19,271 bases of DNA from Chloroflexota bacterium (GCA_016190535.1 JACPQK010000099.1:1-19271); one strand, 5' to 3'. Counted from the first letter of the stretch, positions 6,706 to 14,168 are shown. The notes: generated by a model not told the origin, from the sequence alone. Numbers and translations are program-made.

Positions 6706-7959
6706 CTAAGAGACAGGCCTACTAGCTATGACCCCCTGTCTTTCCAGGGCAGATACTTCCTCCAACGGCAGGCCCAGCAGCTCCTCCAGTGCCCAGCGGT
6801 TGTGCTCCCCAAAGGCAGGGGGGGGCCGACGTATGTCACCGGGGGTCCGGCTGGCCTTCCAGGGCAGGGCCGGGTAGAGGTGGGTGCCCGCCGCCGCGTG
6901 TTCGACGGGCTGGAAGAAGGCCCGGGACTGAAACTGCGGGTCGGCCACCATCTCCGCTATGGTGAGCACCGCGGCGGCGGGCACCCCGGCCCCCTGGAGC
7001 CGCCCCATAAGCTCGCGATGCTCGAAGCCCCTGGTCCATTCGGCCAGGTGCCTGTCTATCTCCTCTTGATAGCGGTGGCGGCCCAGAACGGTAGCAAAAT
7101 GCCCGTCCTGTGCCCAGGCGGAGTCCCCCATGGCCTGGCGCAGGGCCAGCCACTCCGTATCGTCCCGGACGGCGATGGCAATCCACTGGTCCTGGCCCCG
7201 GCAGGGGTAGGCGCCATGGGGGGCATAGGCCGGATGTCGATTGCCCTGGCGCTGGGCCACCCGCCGGTTCATAGCGTAGTCCATGAGGGCCTCCCCCACC
7301 ACCATGGCCAGGGACTCCCTCAGGGCGAGGTCAATATGCTGCCCTTGCCCCGTGCGATGGCGGTAGCGCAGCGCCGCCAGGATAGCGAAGGCAGCATGCA
7401 GCCCCCCTATAGGGTCACCATAGGCGATGCCCGTCTTCAAGGGGGGGCCATCGGAGTAGCCCGTCATGCTGGCCAGGCCCACCATGCCCTCCAGACCTGT
7501 GCCATAAGCCACGTAGTCCCGGTAGGAGCCGGTGAGGCCGAAGGCCGGCAGGGAGACCATAATGAGGTCGGGGCGGAGGCGGTTCAGCGTCTGGTAGTTC
7601 AGCCCAAAGTTGGGCATCACCCTGGGGCTGAAGTTCTCTATGACTACATCAGCCACTGTCACCAGATGCCGAAAGATGTCCTTGCCCTGCTCTTGGGACA
7701 GATCCAGGGAGATGGCCAGCTTGTTCCGGTTGAGCTCATTGTAATAGGCAAAGCGATTGTAGGGCTGTTCTCCCGGGTCCCTGTTGGGGTACATTATGTC
7801 CAGCCCCGGAGGCACCCGCGAGGGCCCTCGCCCCGGCCGCATGGTCGCCTCGATGCGGAGCACCTCCGCCCCCATGTCGGCCAGGAGCCTGGTGGTATAG
7901 GGGCCAGCATACACCTGGGTGAGGTCCAGGATGCGCACCCCCTCCAGGGCCAGGCCCAT
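6706..7959 (-). CDS. CaiB/BaiF family CoA-transferase (class III), paralog 1
   Basis: A 417-residue family III CoA-transferase, related to formyl-CoA transferase and to carnitine and bile-acid enzymes, moving CoA between carboxylic acids by way of an enzyme acyl anhydride. It opens with the usual LEGVRILDLTQVYAGPY and LLADMGAEVLRIE, then NRNKLAISLDL and ADVVIENFSPRVM. The catalytic Asp is Asp182 in AYGDPIGGLH, matching the GDSNSG of formyl-CoA transferase. Its start overlaps the stop of paralog 2 by one base (TGATG), so translation is probably coupled. Members of this pair could form a hetero-oligomer or serve different acids. Substrate cannot be assigned; succinyl-CoA-dependent activation of a growth substrate is a guess from the neighbouring acyl-CoA dehydrogenase. 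Confidence 0.92.
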   Translation of the reverse strand: MGLALEGVRILDLTQVYAGPYTTRLLADMGAEVLRIEATMRPGRGPSRVPPGLDIMYPNRDPGEQPYNRFAYYNELNRNKLAISLDLSQEQGKDIFRHLVTVADVVIENFSPRVMPNFGLNYQTLNRLRPDLIMVSLPAFGLTGSYRDYVAYGTGLEGMVGLASMTGYSDGPPLKTGIAYGDPIGGLHAAFAILAALRYRHRTGQGQHIDLALRESLAMVVGEALMDYAMNRRVAQRQGNRHPAYAPHGAYPCRGQDQWIAIAVRDDTEWLALRQAMGDSAWAQDGHFATVLGRHRYQEEIDRHLAEWTRGFEHRELMGRLQGAGVPAAAVLTIAEMVADPQFQSRAFFQPVEHAAAGTHLYPALPWKASRTPGDIRRPPPAFGEHNRWALEELLGLPLEEVSALERQGVIASRPVS

Positions 7960-9173
7960 CAGATTACCCCCCTCCGGCGCAGGAGCGCCAGGTCCGCTGC
8001 CTCCAGGCCCAGCCAGCCACCATATACCTCCTGGTTGTGCTCCCCCAGGAGAGGCGCCCGGCCCGCCCGCCAGGGGGACTCCGGCATACGGAAAGGGGCA
8101 CCGGGATTTGTAAGGAGGCCCGCCTCCGGATGCTCGGTCTGCACAAAAAAACCCCTGTCCCGGAACTGGGGGTCCCCTGCCACCTCCGCCATGTCCTGCA
8201 CCAGGGAAAAGGGTATCCGCCAGAGCTGTCCCTGGTGGAAGATCTCCTCAGCAGCATGGCGCTGAAGGAAGGGCTGCATTTGGGCATCTATCTCGTCGGC
8301 CAGGCCTCTGGCCCCCACGTACTTGGGGTCCCGCAGGCCTGGGGCCTCCAGGAAATTACAAAAGGCCTCCCAATCGCCACCGGCATGGACAAAGATGTAG
8401 CCGCCCCGGCAGGGTAGGATGGTAGAAGGGTAAGCATAGTGATGGCGGGCACCGTTCCGCCCCCGTACATGGCCGGAGTAGCTATAGGTCAGGGCAGCCC
8501 CTTCGGTGAGGGAGGCCACCGCCTCCACGCAGGAGACGTCCAGGTGCTGGCCCAGGCCGCTAGCCTCCTGATAGAGGACCGCCCCCATGGTAGCCACCGC
8601 GGCATGGAGGCCCGCGATATACTCCGCCTGACTCCCCCCCACGCGTAGCGGCTCCCGGTCCGCCTCGCCGGTCATGTACATCAGGCCACCCAGGGCCCAG
8701 GCGATGAGGTCGCAGCCCTTCCACTCCCGGTAGGGGCCCGTCTGTCCAAAGTAGGTGACGGAGGTCATTACCAGTGCGGGGTTAGCCTGGACCAACGCTG
8801 CGTAGCCCAAGCCCAACCTGTCCAAATAGCCCGGCGGGAAGGACTCCACCAGCACCTGTGCCCTCTGGCCCAGTTTCCGCAGCAGGGCGGCTCCCGTCTC
8901 CGTCTCCGGGTCCAGGGTAATGCCCTGCTTGTTAGTGTTCAGGTAGAGGAAAAGGCCGCTCTTCTCCGGATGGGGGATGGCTCCAGGGAAAGGCCCGTCG
9001 CGGCGGGTGGGGTCTCCCTCCGGTGGCTCCACCTTGACCACCGTAGCCCCGAAGTCCGCCAGCAGCTTGGCACAGTAGGCACCGGCAATGCCGTTGGACA
9101 GGTCCAGGACCCGCAGCCCAGCAAGCGCCCCCTCCCGCTCGAGAGGAGAGGGCTGGGGTGAGGGTGTGCCCAC
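7959..9173 (-). CDS. CaiB/BaiF family CoA-transferase (class III), paralog 2
   Basis: A 404-residue relative of the next gene, with ALAGLRVLDLSNGIAGAYC, LLADFGATVVKVEPPEGD and VLVESFPPGYLDRLGL. At the catalytic position it reads SQAEYIAGLH, so Glu184 stands where paralog 1 has Asp182. Family-like sequence begins only at residue 16. The first 15 residues (including TPSPQPSPLEREG) are encoded by a palindromic intergenic-type repeat. The only in-frame start is the GTG at 9173, but AGGAGG directly abuts it, which leaves almost no spacing; coupling with the upstream CoA-transferase stop at 9177 may help. It overlaps paralog 1 by one base. Reduced or altered activity is possible because of the Asp to Glu change. 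Confidence 0.88.
   Translation of the reverse strand: MGTPSPQPSPLEREGALAGLRVLDLSNGIAGAYCAKLLADFGATVVKVEPPEGDPTRRDGPFPGAIPHPEKSGLFLYLNTNKQGITLDPETETGAALLRKLGQRAQVLVESFPPGYLDRLGLGYAALVQANPALVMTSVTYFGQTGPYREWKGCDLIAWALGGLMYMTGEADREPLRVGGSQAEYIAGLHAAVATMGAVLYQEASGLGQHLDVSCVEAVASLTEGAALTYSYSGHVRGRNGARHHYAYPSTILPCRGGYIFVHAGGDWEAFCNFLEAPGLRDPKYVGARGLADEIDAQMQPFLQRHAAEEIFHQGQLWRIPFSLVQDMAEVAGDPQFRDRGFFVQTEHPEAGLLTNPGAPFRMPESPWRAGRAPLLGEHNQEVYGGWLGLEAADLALLRRRGVI
9127..9167. repeat. palindromic repeat read as the N-terminus of a CoA-transferase
   Basis: CCCTCC..CTCGAG..GGAGAGGG, then GGCTGGGGTGAGGG. This is the style of dispersed intergenic repeats that, when translated, give peptides like PSPQPSPLEREG. 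It lies between the ribosome site and the first conserved codon of CaiB/BaiF paralog 2. Confidence 0.5.
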
Positions 9174-9176
9174 CTC

Positions 9177-9845
9177 CTAGAGCTCCATCTCCCGCAAGGA
9201 AGCACTGAGGGCCAGGGGAGGCTCAGTGACCACCTGCACCTCCTCCGGGGTCACTCCGGGGGCCACCTCCTGGAGCAGGAGGCCGTCCGGAGTTACCTCG
9301 ATGACGGCAAGGCTAGTGATGATGGTATCGACCACGCCCTTCCCCGTGATGGGGTAGCTGCACTCCCGCAGGATACGAGGCTCTCCCCCACGGGTGGTGT
9401 GCTCCATGGCTATGATAACCCGCTTAGCGCCATACACCAGGTCCATGGCCCCCCCAATGGAGCCTACCCCCCGCTGGGGCACCATCCAGTTGGCCAGGTC
9501 ACCCTTTTCCGAGACCTGGAGACCGCCCAGGACAGTGAGGTCCATATGGCCCCCCCGGATCATGGCGAAGGAGTCTGCGCTGTGAAAGAAGCATCCTCCC
9601 GGTATCAGAGTCACGTACTGTCCCCCAGCGTTGACCAGGTCCGGGTCGATCTCCCCTTCCTCGGCGATATGGCCGTAGCCCAGCATGCCATTCTCCGCCT
9701 GGAGGATGACGGTGATATCCGGGGGTATGAAGTTGGCCACCAGGGTGGGTAGCCCGATGCCCAGGTTGACGTAGAACCCGTCCCTAAGCTCCCGGGCCAC
9801 CCGCAGGGCGATGAGCTCCCGGCTAAGCCCTTTCGATTCTGGCAA
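9177..9845 (-). CDS. 3-oxoacid CoA-transferase subunit B (ScoB/AtoA family)
   Basis: A 222-residue class I CoA-transferase beta subunit. The catalytic Glu51 is in QAENGMLG, after NLGIGLPTLVANF, which is the family signature. Other marks are NAGGQYVTLIPGG, FAMIRGGHMDLTVLGG, GDLANWMVP and GVGSIGGAMDL. Length is normal. Such enzymes move CoA from succinyl-CoA or acetyl-CoA to a 3-oxoacid or short fatty acid and need an alpha subunit, which is normally encoded just upstream. Here the upstream space holds a palindromic element and then a ferredoxin gene, so subunit A is missing locally. The start is a TTG at 9845 with AAGGGGTGG before it; no ATG or GTG fits. The next gene starts three bases after the stop. 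Confidence 0.9.
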   Translation of the reverse strand: MPESKGLSRELIALRVARELRDGFYVNLGIGLPTLVANFIPPDITVILQAENGMLGYGHIAEEGEIDPDLVNAGGQYVTLIPGGCFFHSADSFAMIRGGHMDLTVLGGLQVSEKGDLANWMVPQRGVGSIGGAMDLVYGAKRVIIAMEHTTRGGEPRILRECSYPITGKGVVDTIITSLAVIEVTPDGLLLQEVAPGVTPEEVQVVTEPPLALSASLREMEL

Positions 9846-9867
9846 CAGCCCACCCCTTTACCTTAAT

Positions 9868-9967
9868 CCGTGGATTCCTACCCACCCCGATGCACCGGGG
9901 TGGGTATAGTAGGGGCAGTTCATGGACTGCCCCTACTTCAGCTTCGGTCTCTATCAGGAATCCACGG
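9868..9967. repeat. 100-base multibranched palindromic element
   Basis: Perfect 12-bp outer arms CCGTGGATTCCT (9868-9879) and AGGAATCCACGG (9956-9967) enclose two further perfect hairpins. The first is ACCCACCCCG with CGGGGTGGGT (9880-9905, 6-base loop). The second is AGTAGGGGCAGT with ACTGCCCCTACT (9908-9937, 6-base loop). A CTTCGG tetraloop motif fills the last arm. CCTTTACC occurs on both sides (9855-9862 and 9975-9982). It could be a non-autonomous mobile element or a structured RNA leader; no protein is encoded. Confidence 0.7.
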
Positions 9968-9984
9968 TTTACGGCCTTTACCCC

Positions 9985-10455
9985 TCACCCACCTGGGCGC
10001 CGCTCGGAATACTCCAGACACGGCCGGCGGGGATAGGGCATGTGGGGGAACTGGTTCTCCGGGCGGGGAGGGCAATACTTCACACATACCGGCTCCCCAC
10101 CACAGAGGTCACATTTGAGCACCTCTCCCCCTGGCCCCACCCACATGGCCTTGAAGGGGCAGGCCTCCACACAGGCCAGGCACCGGGTGCACTTGTCAGT
10201 GTTCACCACCACCGCGCCCGTTGCGGCGTCCAGGGACATAGCCTGGGGCACGGGGCAGGCCCGCTGGCAGAGAGGCACCTTGCAGTGCCGGCAGATTATG
10301 GGCTTGCTCATCCCGTCCTTGGAAGAGCGCAGCACCCGTATCCGGGCCAGGTAGGGGTTTACTATACCCGTCTTCTGCAAGGAGCAGACCAGCTCACATA
10401 TCCTGCAGCCGGTACACAGGTCATTTAACGTCCGGAAAACCTTTGCTTGGGCCAT
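9985..10455 (-). CDS. four-cluster 4Fe-4S ferredoxin-type electron transfer subunit
   Basis: A 156-residue protein with sixteen cluster Cys in four groups: 14/17/20/24, 55/58/63/67, 89/92/95/99 and 115/118/124/128. The order CxxCxxCxxxC, CxxCx4CxxxCP, CxxCxxCxxxCP, CxxCx4CxxxCP is that of the DmsB/HycB/CooF-like Fe-S subunits that wire molybdenum or tungsten oxidoreductases, hydrogenases or CO dehydrogenase. A soluble electron carrier subunit is the safe call. No twin-Arg signal or membrane segment is visible, so it should be cytoplasmic. The catalytic partner is not in the next genes on this strand. It is divergent from the AprA-like gene, suggesting joint control. ATG at 10455 with GGAGG five bases upstream. 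Confidence 0.9.
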   Translation of the reverse strand: MAQAKVFRTLNDLCTGCRICELVCSLQKTGIVNPYLARIRVLRSSKDGMSKPIICRHCKVPLCQRACPVPQAMSLDAATGAVVVNTDKCTRCLACVEACPFKAMWVGPGGEVLKCDLCGGEPVCVKYCPPRPENQFPHMPYPRRPCLEYSERRPGG

Positions 10456-10517
10456 AGCTACCTCCGCTAAAAAGCACGAGGAAGGCGGCCTTCCCCCCGC
10501 TCCCCTTGCGAGGCGCT

Positions 10518-10546
10518 ATCGTAGCACCTAGCCCAGGCCCAGTCAA
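10518..10546 (-). promoter_or_regulatory. promoter-like site for the four-cluster ferredoxin
   Basis: On the minus strand TTGACT (10546-10541), a 17-base spacer and TACGAT (10523-10518). The predicted start near 10511 gives a leader of about 55 bases to the ATG at 10455. Confidence 0.45.
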
Positions 10547-10685
10547 GCTCACCAACGGAGGGCAGGCCGCCGCCCCAGCCTCGCGCTAACAGGTGTATGT
10601 TACGGGTTTCACTAATCATCAGAGTATCAGCCGAGTTAAGCCTGATTATCCCCATTGACACATCGTAATCCGCCAATAACCCCCC

Positions 10686-10714
10686 TTGACAAACGGGTCC
10701 GATTACAGTATACA
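10686..10714 (+). promoter_or_regulatory. strong sigma70-like promoter for the AprA-like gene
   Basis: TTGACA (10686-10691), exactly 17 bases, TATACA (10709-10714). The predicted start near 10721 lies 32 bases before the TTG start or 56 before the CTG start. GTAATC (10665-10670) and GATTAC (10701-10706) form an inverted repeat spanning the -35, a possible operator. The 297-base gap 10456-10752 holds this and the opposite promoter and no gene. Confidence 0.65.
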
Positions 10715-10752
10715 TAGAACATCCTTATCAGGGCATAGGGTTCGTTGCCTAT

Positions 10753-12477
10753 TTGTACCTTTCGGGGGGTGTCCCTCTGGCAGACAAGGTTATAACCACG
10801 GAAGTCCTGGTGCTAGGTGGCGGTCTCGCCGGCTGCATGGCTGCCATCAGGGCCCGGGAGCAGGGGGCCAAGGTTACCCTGGTGGACAAGGCTGCCATCG
10901 AGAGGAGCGGCGAGGCAGGACAGGGGAGCTTCTTCTACAGCTCATACTTCGACACCGGGGAGCCCTGGGACACCGCCGAGAGGTACAGGCAGTGGTGGCA
11001 GGACGTGCGGCATGGGCTGGTGGACATGAGGGTAGTGGATGCCCTGGTGATCCGGAACCAGCCCGTGGTGCAGCGCTACCTGGAGAACATGGGTATCTCC
11101 CTCAAGGACCCCAGGGTAGGCCGCTACTCCTCCCTGAGCCGCAGCCCCCTCACCCGCAGCGTGGAGCACCCCAGGTTCTTCTTCCGGGGGGAGAAGGTCA
11201 AGCCCATCCTGGCCGCGAGGGTGCGGGAGTTGGGTGCCCAGGTCATCGAGCGGGTGCAGGTCACCAGCCTGCTCACCGACGATGGCAGGGTAGTGGGCGC
11301 CACCGGCTTCCACAACAGAGACGGGGACTTCTACTCCTTTACGGCCAAGACCGTAGTGCTGGCCCTGGGCTCGGCGGAAAGGTCCTACCCCACACCCAAC
11401 CACAACCCCTTCAACAACTACCGTAAGCCATGGCATGCGGGCACCGGCCATGCCATAGCCTTCAAGGCGGGGGCGGAGTTGGCCTCGCTGGAGTTTGCCG
11501 GGGTGGCCTTCGTGGGCAGGTGGATACCGGGGGTAGTGCAATGTACCCTGGCGGAGGCCGGGGCACGCCTGGTCAATGGCCTGGGGGAACCCCTGGTGGA
11601 GAGGCCGGACCGGCCCGGAGAGTGGGGCCTGGGCACCGGCATCACCTACGCAGCCTTCCGGGAGCTCATCGCTGGCCGCGGGCCCATCTATCTGGACGCC
11701 CGGAACATATCCCGGGAGAAGGTACAGCAGGCGATCCAGGCGCAGAAGGACAGCCGCTTCTGGGATATCCCCCTGGCCATGGAGTACCTGGAGCGCACCG
11801 GCCTGGACATGAGCGGTGGGCTAGTGGAGATGACCCCCATCCTCGCCACCAGCAACTGCTCTGGCTCCCCCAGGGGGGTGGTGATAGACGAGGGGTGCCG
11901 CACCTGCGTGGAGGGTCTCTATGTGGCGGGCGACCTGGCCAACGCCAGTGACGCCGTCTCCGGGGCGCTCACCTCGGGCTATGTAGCTGGATACGAAGCG
12001 GCCCAGCAGGCAGCAGCCACGGGGTACAGTGAGCCTGACGAGCTCCAGACCAAAGAGGAGCGGGAGAGGGTCTTTGCCCCCCTTCGCCGCAAAGACGGCT
12101 TGAAATGGGACGAGTTCGAAGGTGCCCTGCGTCGCGTAATGACGGACCACGTGGGCATCTCCCGTACCGCGTTGGGCCTGAGAAGCGCCCTGAACGAGCT
12201 CAAGGCGGCGGACGAGTCCGGGCAGGAGCTCAGCGCCAGCAATCTCCATGAGCTGATGAGGACCCACGAAGTGCTGGACACACTGCTGCTGGACCGGATG
12301 ATAGCTACCGCCGCCCTGGAACGGACCGAGAGCCGCAGGGGCTTCGTGATCAGCCACCACCGGGCGGACTACCCCCAGCAGGACGATGCCCGCTGGTGGG
12401 GTGTGGCCATGATAGTGAAGAAAAACGGCGAAGGGATGACGGCCTCCCCGCGCCGCATGAATAGCCTGAAGGAGTAG
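10753..12477 (+). CDS. AprA-like FAD flavoprotein (fumarate reductase/APS reductase family), paralog 1
   Basis: A 574-residue FAD oxidoreductase. The Rossmann GGGLAG is at 22-27, followed by KVTLVDKAAIERSG as in APS reductase alpha. The capping domain follows, then AGRGPIYLDARN (~308-318), GGLVEMTP, and the second FAD segment GLYVAGDLANASDAVSGALTSGY (388-410). The C-terminal helical domain ends with SHHRADYPQQDD. Where APS reductase has SHSG with its active-site His, this protein reads NCSG (Cys369) by my alignment, so APS reduction is unlikely. Electrons should come from a ferredoxin partner. No ATG fits: TTG at 10753 or CTG at 10777 are the choices, the latter aligning with the ATG of paralog 2 and having GGGGGGTG upstream. 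Paralog 2 is about three-quarters identical over the first 120 residues by eye. Confidence 0.88.
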   Translation: MYLSGGVPLADKVITTEVLVLGGGLAGCMAAIRAREQGAKVTLVDKAAIERSGEAGQGSFFYSSYFDTGEPWDTAERYRQWWQDVRHGLVDMRVVDALVIRNQPVVQRYLENMGISLKDPRVGRYSSLSRSPLTRSVEHPRFFFRGEKVKPILAARVRELGAQVIERVQVTSLLTDDGRVVGATGFHNRDGDFYSFTAKTVVLALGSAERSYPTPNHNPFNNYRKPWHAGTGHAIAFKAGAELASLEFAGVAFVGRWIPGVVQCTLAEAGARLVNGLGEPLVERPDRPGEWGLGTGITYAAFRELIAGRGPIYLDARNISREKVQQAIQAQKDSRFWDIPLAMEYLERTGLDMSGGLVEMTPILATSNCSGSPRGVVIDEGCRTCVEGLYVAGDLANASDAVSGALTSGYVAGYEAAQQAAATGYSEPDELQTKEERERVFAPLRRKDGLKWDEFEGALRRVMTDHVGISRTALGLRSALNELKAADESGQELSASNLHELMRTHEVLDTLLLDRMIATAALERTESRRGFVISHHRADYPQQDDARWWGVAMIVKKNGEGMTASPRRMNSLKE

Positions 12478-12559
12478 GCGAAAGGAGGATTGGCTGGCCA
12501 CAGTAGATAGAGCAGTAGCTAGTTAGAGGTCGCATTGCATCACAAAAAGGGAGGGACCG

Positions 12560-13543
12560 ATGTCTCAATCAGAATTCCGACCAGTCAAAGGTCTCAGCAA
12601 GGTTAAGTCCGACCTGAGAATTTCTATAGGCCGGGGGAGGGACGTCTTCCAGCAAGCCGAGGATATCCGGAGCCAGGGGGTAATCTTCACCCCGTACAAC
12701 ATGAGGACCACCGTGCTCCGGGGACTGGAAGTAGGCTATGAACCGGATGCCGGCGTGGTGCCCGAGAACCCCGAGGTCGTTTTCGGGGTAGGCTGCGCGG
12801 ACCACTGCGAGGCCTTTGCCCTGCACTCCACGGGGAGACTATTCCGCAAGCTGGGCATTCAGTACAGCTTCCTGGAAAAGCAGCTCTGCTGTGGTGCCCC
12901 CCTGCTCTTCCAGGTGCTCACCGAAGGACAGGACCGGGAGGCCATGGACGGCTTTGCCCGCGAGTTTGCCGAGACCAACCTTATGGCCGCCGGAGGTTTG
13001 GGGGCCAACAAGCTGGCTTACGCCTGCGTCTGGTGTGTCTATCTGGCCAAGCGTTTCTTTGATAACGCCGAAGTCCGCCCCATGTACATCAACGACCTCA
13101 TGGTGGAGCGACTGGAAGGCGTGCCCTTGAAGCTGCCCGCAAAGCGGACCGTGGGCTACTTTGCTGGCTGTCCCCACCGCCGCCAGGTGTTCGACCCCAA
13201 GGAAATTGTGGACTATGACTGGACTTCCTACCGGAACCTGCTGGCCCGGGTGGAGGGCCTGGAGCTGGTAGATATACCCAGGTACTGCTGCTCCATTCCA
13301 AATGGGCGGAGATACATTATTGACTGGGCGAAGAAGCGGGGGCTGGATACTATCGTGACGTCCTGCACCAACTGCTACCGGATGTTGCGCTTCCGCGGGG
13401 TAGAGCTGCTCTACATCTCCGACATCCTGCTAGAAGCCATGGGGCAGCAGGGCGCGGCAACCAGGGACAACCGCTTCTTTATAGAGGAGCCTGTCCTGGC
13501 GGGGCAGAGTCCCAGTAAGCTGTCGAGAGGCGCTCCCTGCTAG
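12560..13543 (+). CDS. HdrB-like CCG-domain Fe-S protein
   Basis: A 327-residue protein with two Cys-rich CCG-type modules, the mark of heterodisulfide reductase subunit B, HdrD and glycolate oxidase GlcF-like proteins. Module 1: Cys79 and Cys83, Cys110-Cys111 (LCCGAP), Cys156 and Cys159 (ACVWC). Module 2: Cys204 (AGCPHRR), Cys243-Cys244 (RYCCSIP), Cys269 and Cys272 (SCTNC). In HdrB each module binds a noncubane [4Fe-4S] cluster that splits disulfides; other family members pass electrons to quinone or flavin partners. There is no N-terminal ferredoxin domain and no membrane segment. The ATG at 12560 has GGGAGGG upstream, 82 bases after the AprA-like gene, so the two probably work together. 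Module spacings differ somewhat from the canonical pattern. Confidence 0.85.
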   Translation: MSQSEFRPVKGLSKVKSDLRISIGRGRDVFQQAEDIRSQGVIFTPYNMRTTVLRGLEVGYEPDAGVVPENPEVVFGVGCADHCEAFALHSTGRLFRKLGIQYSFLEKQLCCGAPLLFQVLTEGQDREAMDGFAREFAETNLMAAGGLGANKLAYACVWCVYLAKRFFDNAEVRPMYINDLMVERLEGVPLKLPAKRTVGYFAGCPHRRQVFDPKEIVDYDWTSYRNLLARVEGLELVDIPRYCCSIPNGRRYIIDWAKKRGLDTIVTSCTNCYRMLRFRGVELLYISDILLEAMGQQGAATRDNRFFIEEPVLAGQSPSKLSRGAPC

Positions 13544-13643
13544 AAGCCAGGACCCCCTTGAGAGATTGTGGACCAGGCTCTTGCCTCACCAGAGGCAGGA
13601 AAGTTAAGGCTGAGCAAAAACAAATAATGAACAGGAGGCTACT

Positions 13644-14009
13644 ATGGGAAAGCTTAGCGAAGAGGTGAAGAAGGCTGTTAGCGAGATCCATCCCGGGCTG
13701 ATTGCCACCTCCAGCCGGGGTGGTCTGCCCAACGTGTCTGCCAAAGGCTCCTTCCGGGTATGGGACGATGATCACGTGGTCTTTGCGGAGATCAACTCCC
13801 CCCGTACCCTGCGGAACCTGCAAGGGAACAACCAGATCTCCATCATGGTGCTGGACCCGGCCACCCGCCACGGCGCTCGCATCTGGGGCCGGGCCGAGAT
13901 CAAAAGATCGGGCGAGGTGTTCGACAAGCTTTCCGCCGAATATGCCCCGCGGAACATCACCGTGAAAAACGCAGTTATTGTCACTGTGGACGAGGCGGTG
14001 GCCTTTTAG
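13644..14009 (+). CDS. pyridoxamine 5'-phosphate oxidase-like FMN split-barrel protein
   Basis: A 121-residue protein of the flavin-binding split-barrel family. Seen are a GLIATSSRGGLPNVSAKGSF strand pair, DDDHVVFAEINSPRT, RNLQGNNQISIMVLD and a GARIWGRAEI strand, which is the usual order for small FMN or F420 binding members. These bind flavin at a dimer interface; the reaction is often unknown, and true PdxH enzymes are longer. Its place between an HdrB-like protein and ferredoxins suggests a redox role in the same module. The ATG at 13644 has AGGAGG five bases upstream. Confidence 0.85.
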   Translation: MGKLSEEVKKAVSEIHPGLIATSSRGGLPNVSAKGSFRVWDDDHVVFAEINSPRTLRNLQGNNQISIMVLDPATRHGARIWGRAEIKRSGEVFDKLSAEYAPRNITVKNAVIVTVDEAVAF

Positions 14010-14081
14010 CCCGGAAGACTTCTTCCCTGTGACTGGCAAGACCGGCGTGTAGGGGATACAGTTTTGAGGACCTGTGCGGGC

Positions 14082-14115
14082 GGGCCGCTGGAGATGGGGT
14101 CTCCGTGAGCGGCCC
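14082..14115 (+). promoter_or_regulatory. two-part hairpin between split-barrel gene and ferredoxin
   Basis: GGGCCGCT (14082-14089) pairs with AGCGGCCC (14108-14115), around an inner GGAGA/TCTCC stem with loop TGGGG. No U tract follows. It could set mRNA processing or act as a weak stop in the plus-strand run. Confidence 0.35.
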
Positions 14116-14168
14116 TTCCCCCCAGGAGAGGTACACGTATCAGCATAACGGCTCAGAGGAATGAGGGA

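Noticed and set aside
6802..8265. 487-residue open frame on plus strand
   Set aside because: It is antisense to two clear CaiB/BaiF genes, with low-complexity His/Gly/Pro-rich content, no family motif and no ribosome site. High G+C opens such frames.
10655..10660. extra TTGACA in the divergent region
   Set aside because: No acceptable -10 lies 16-18 bases downstream, and a far better promoter follows at 10686.
10753..12477. calling the flavoproteins APS reductase alpha or succinate dehydrogenase
   Set aside because: The active-site His region differs (Cys instead), no Sat, Qmo or Sdh subunits are present, and the beta partner is truncated relative to AprB.
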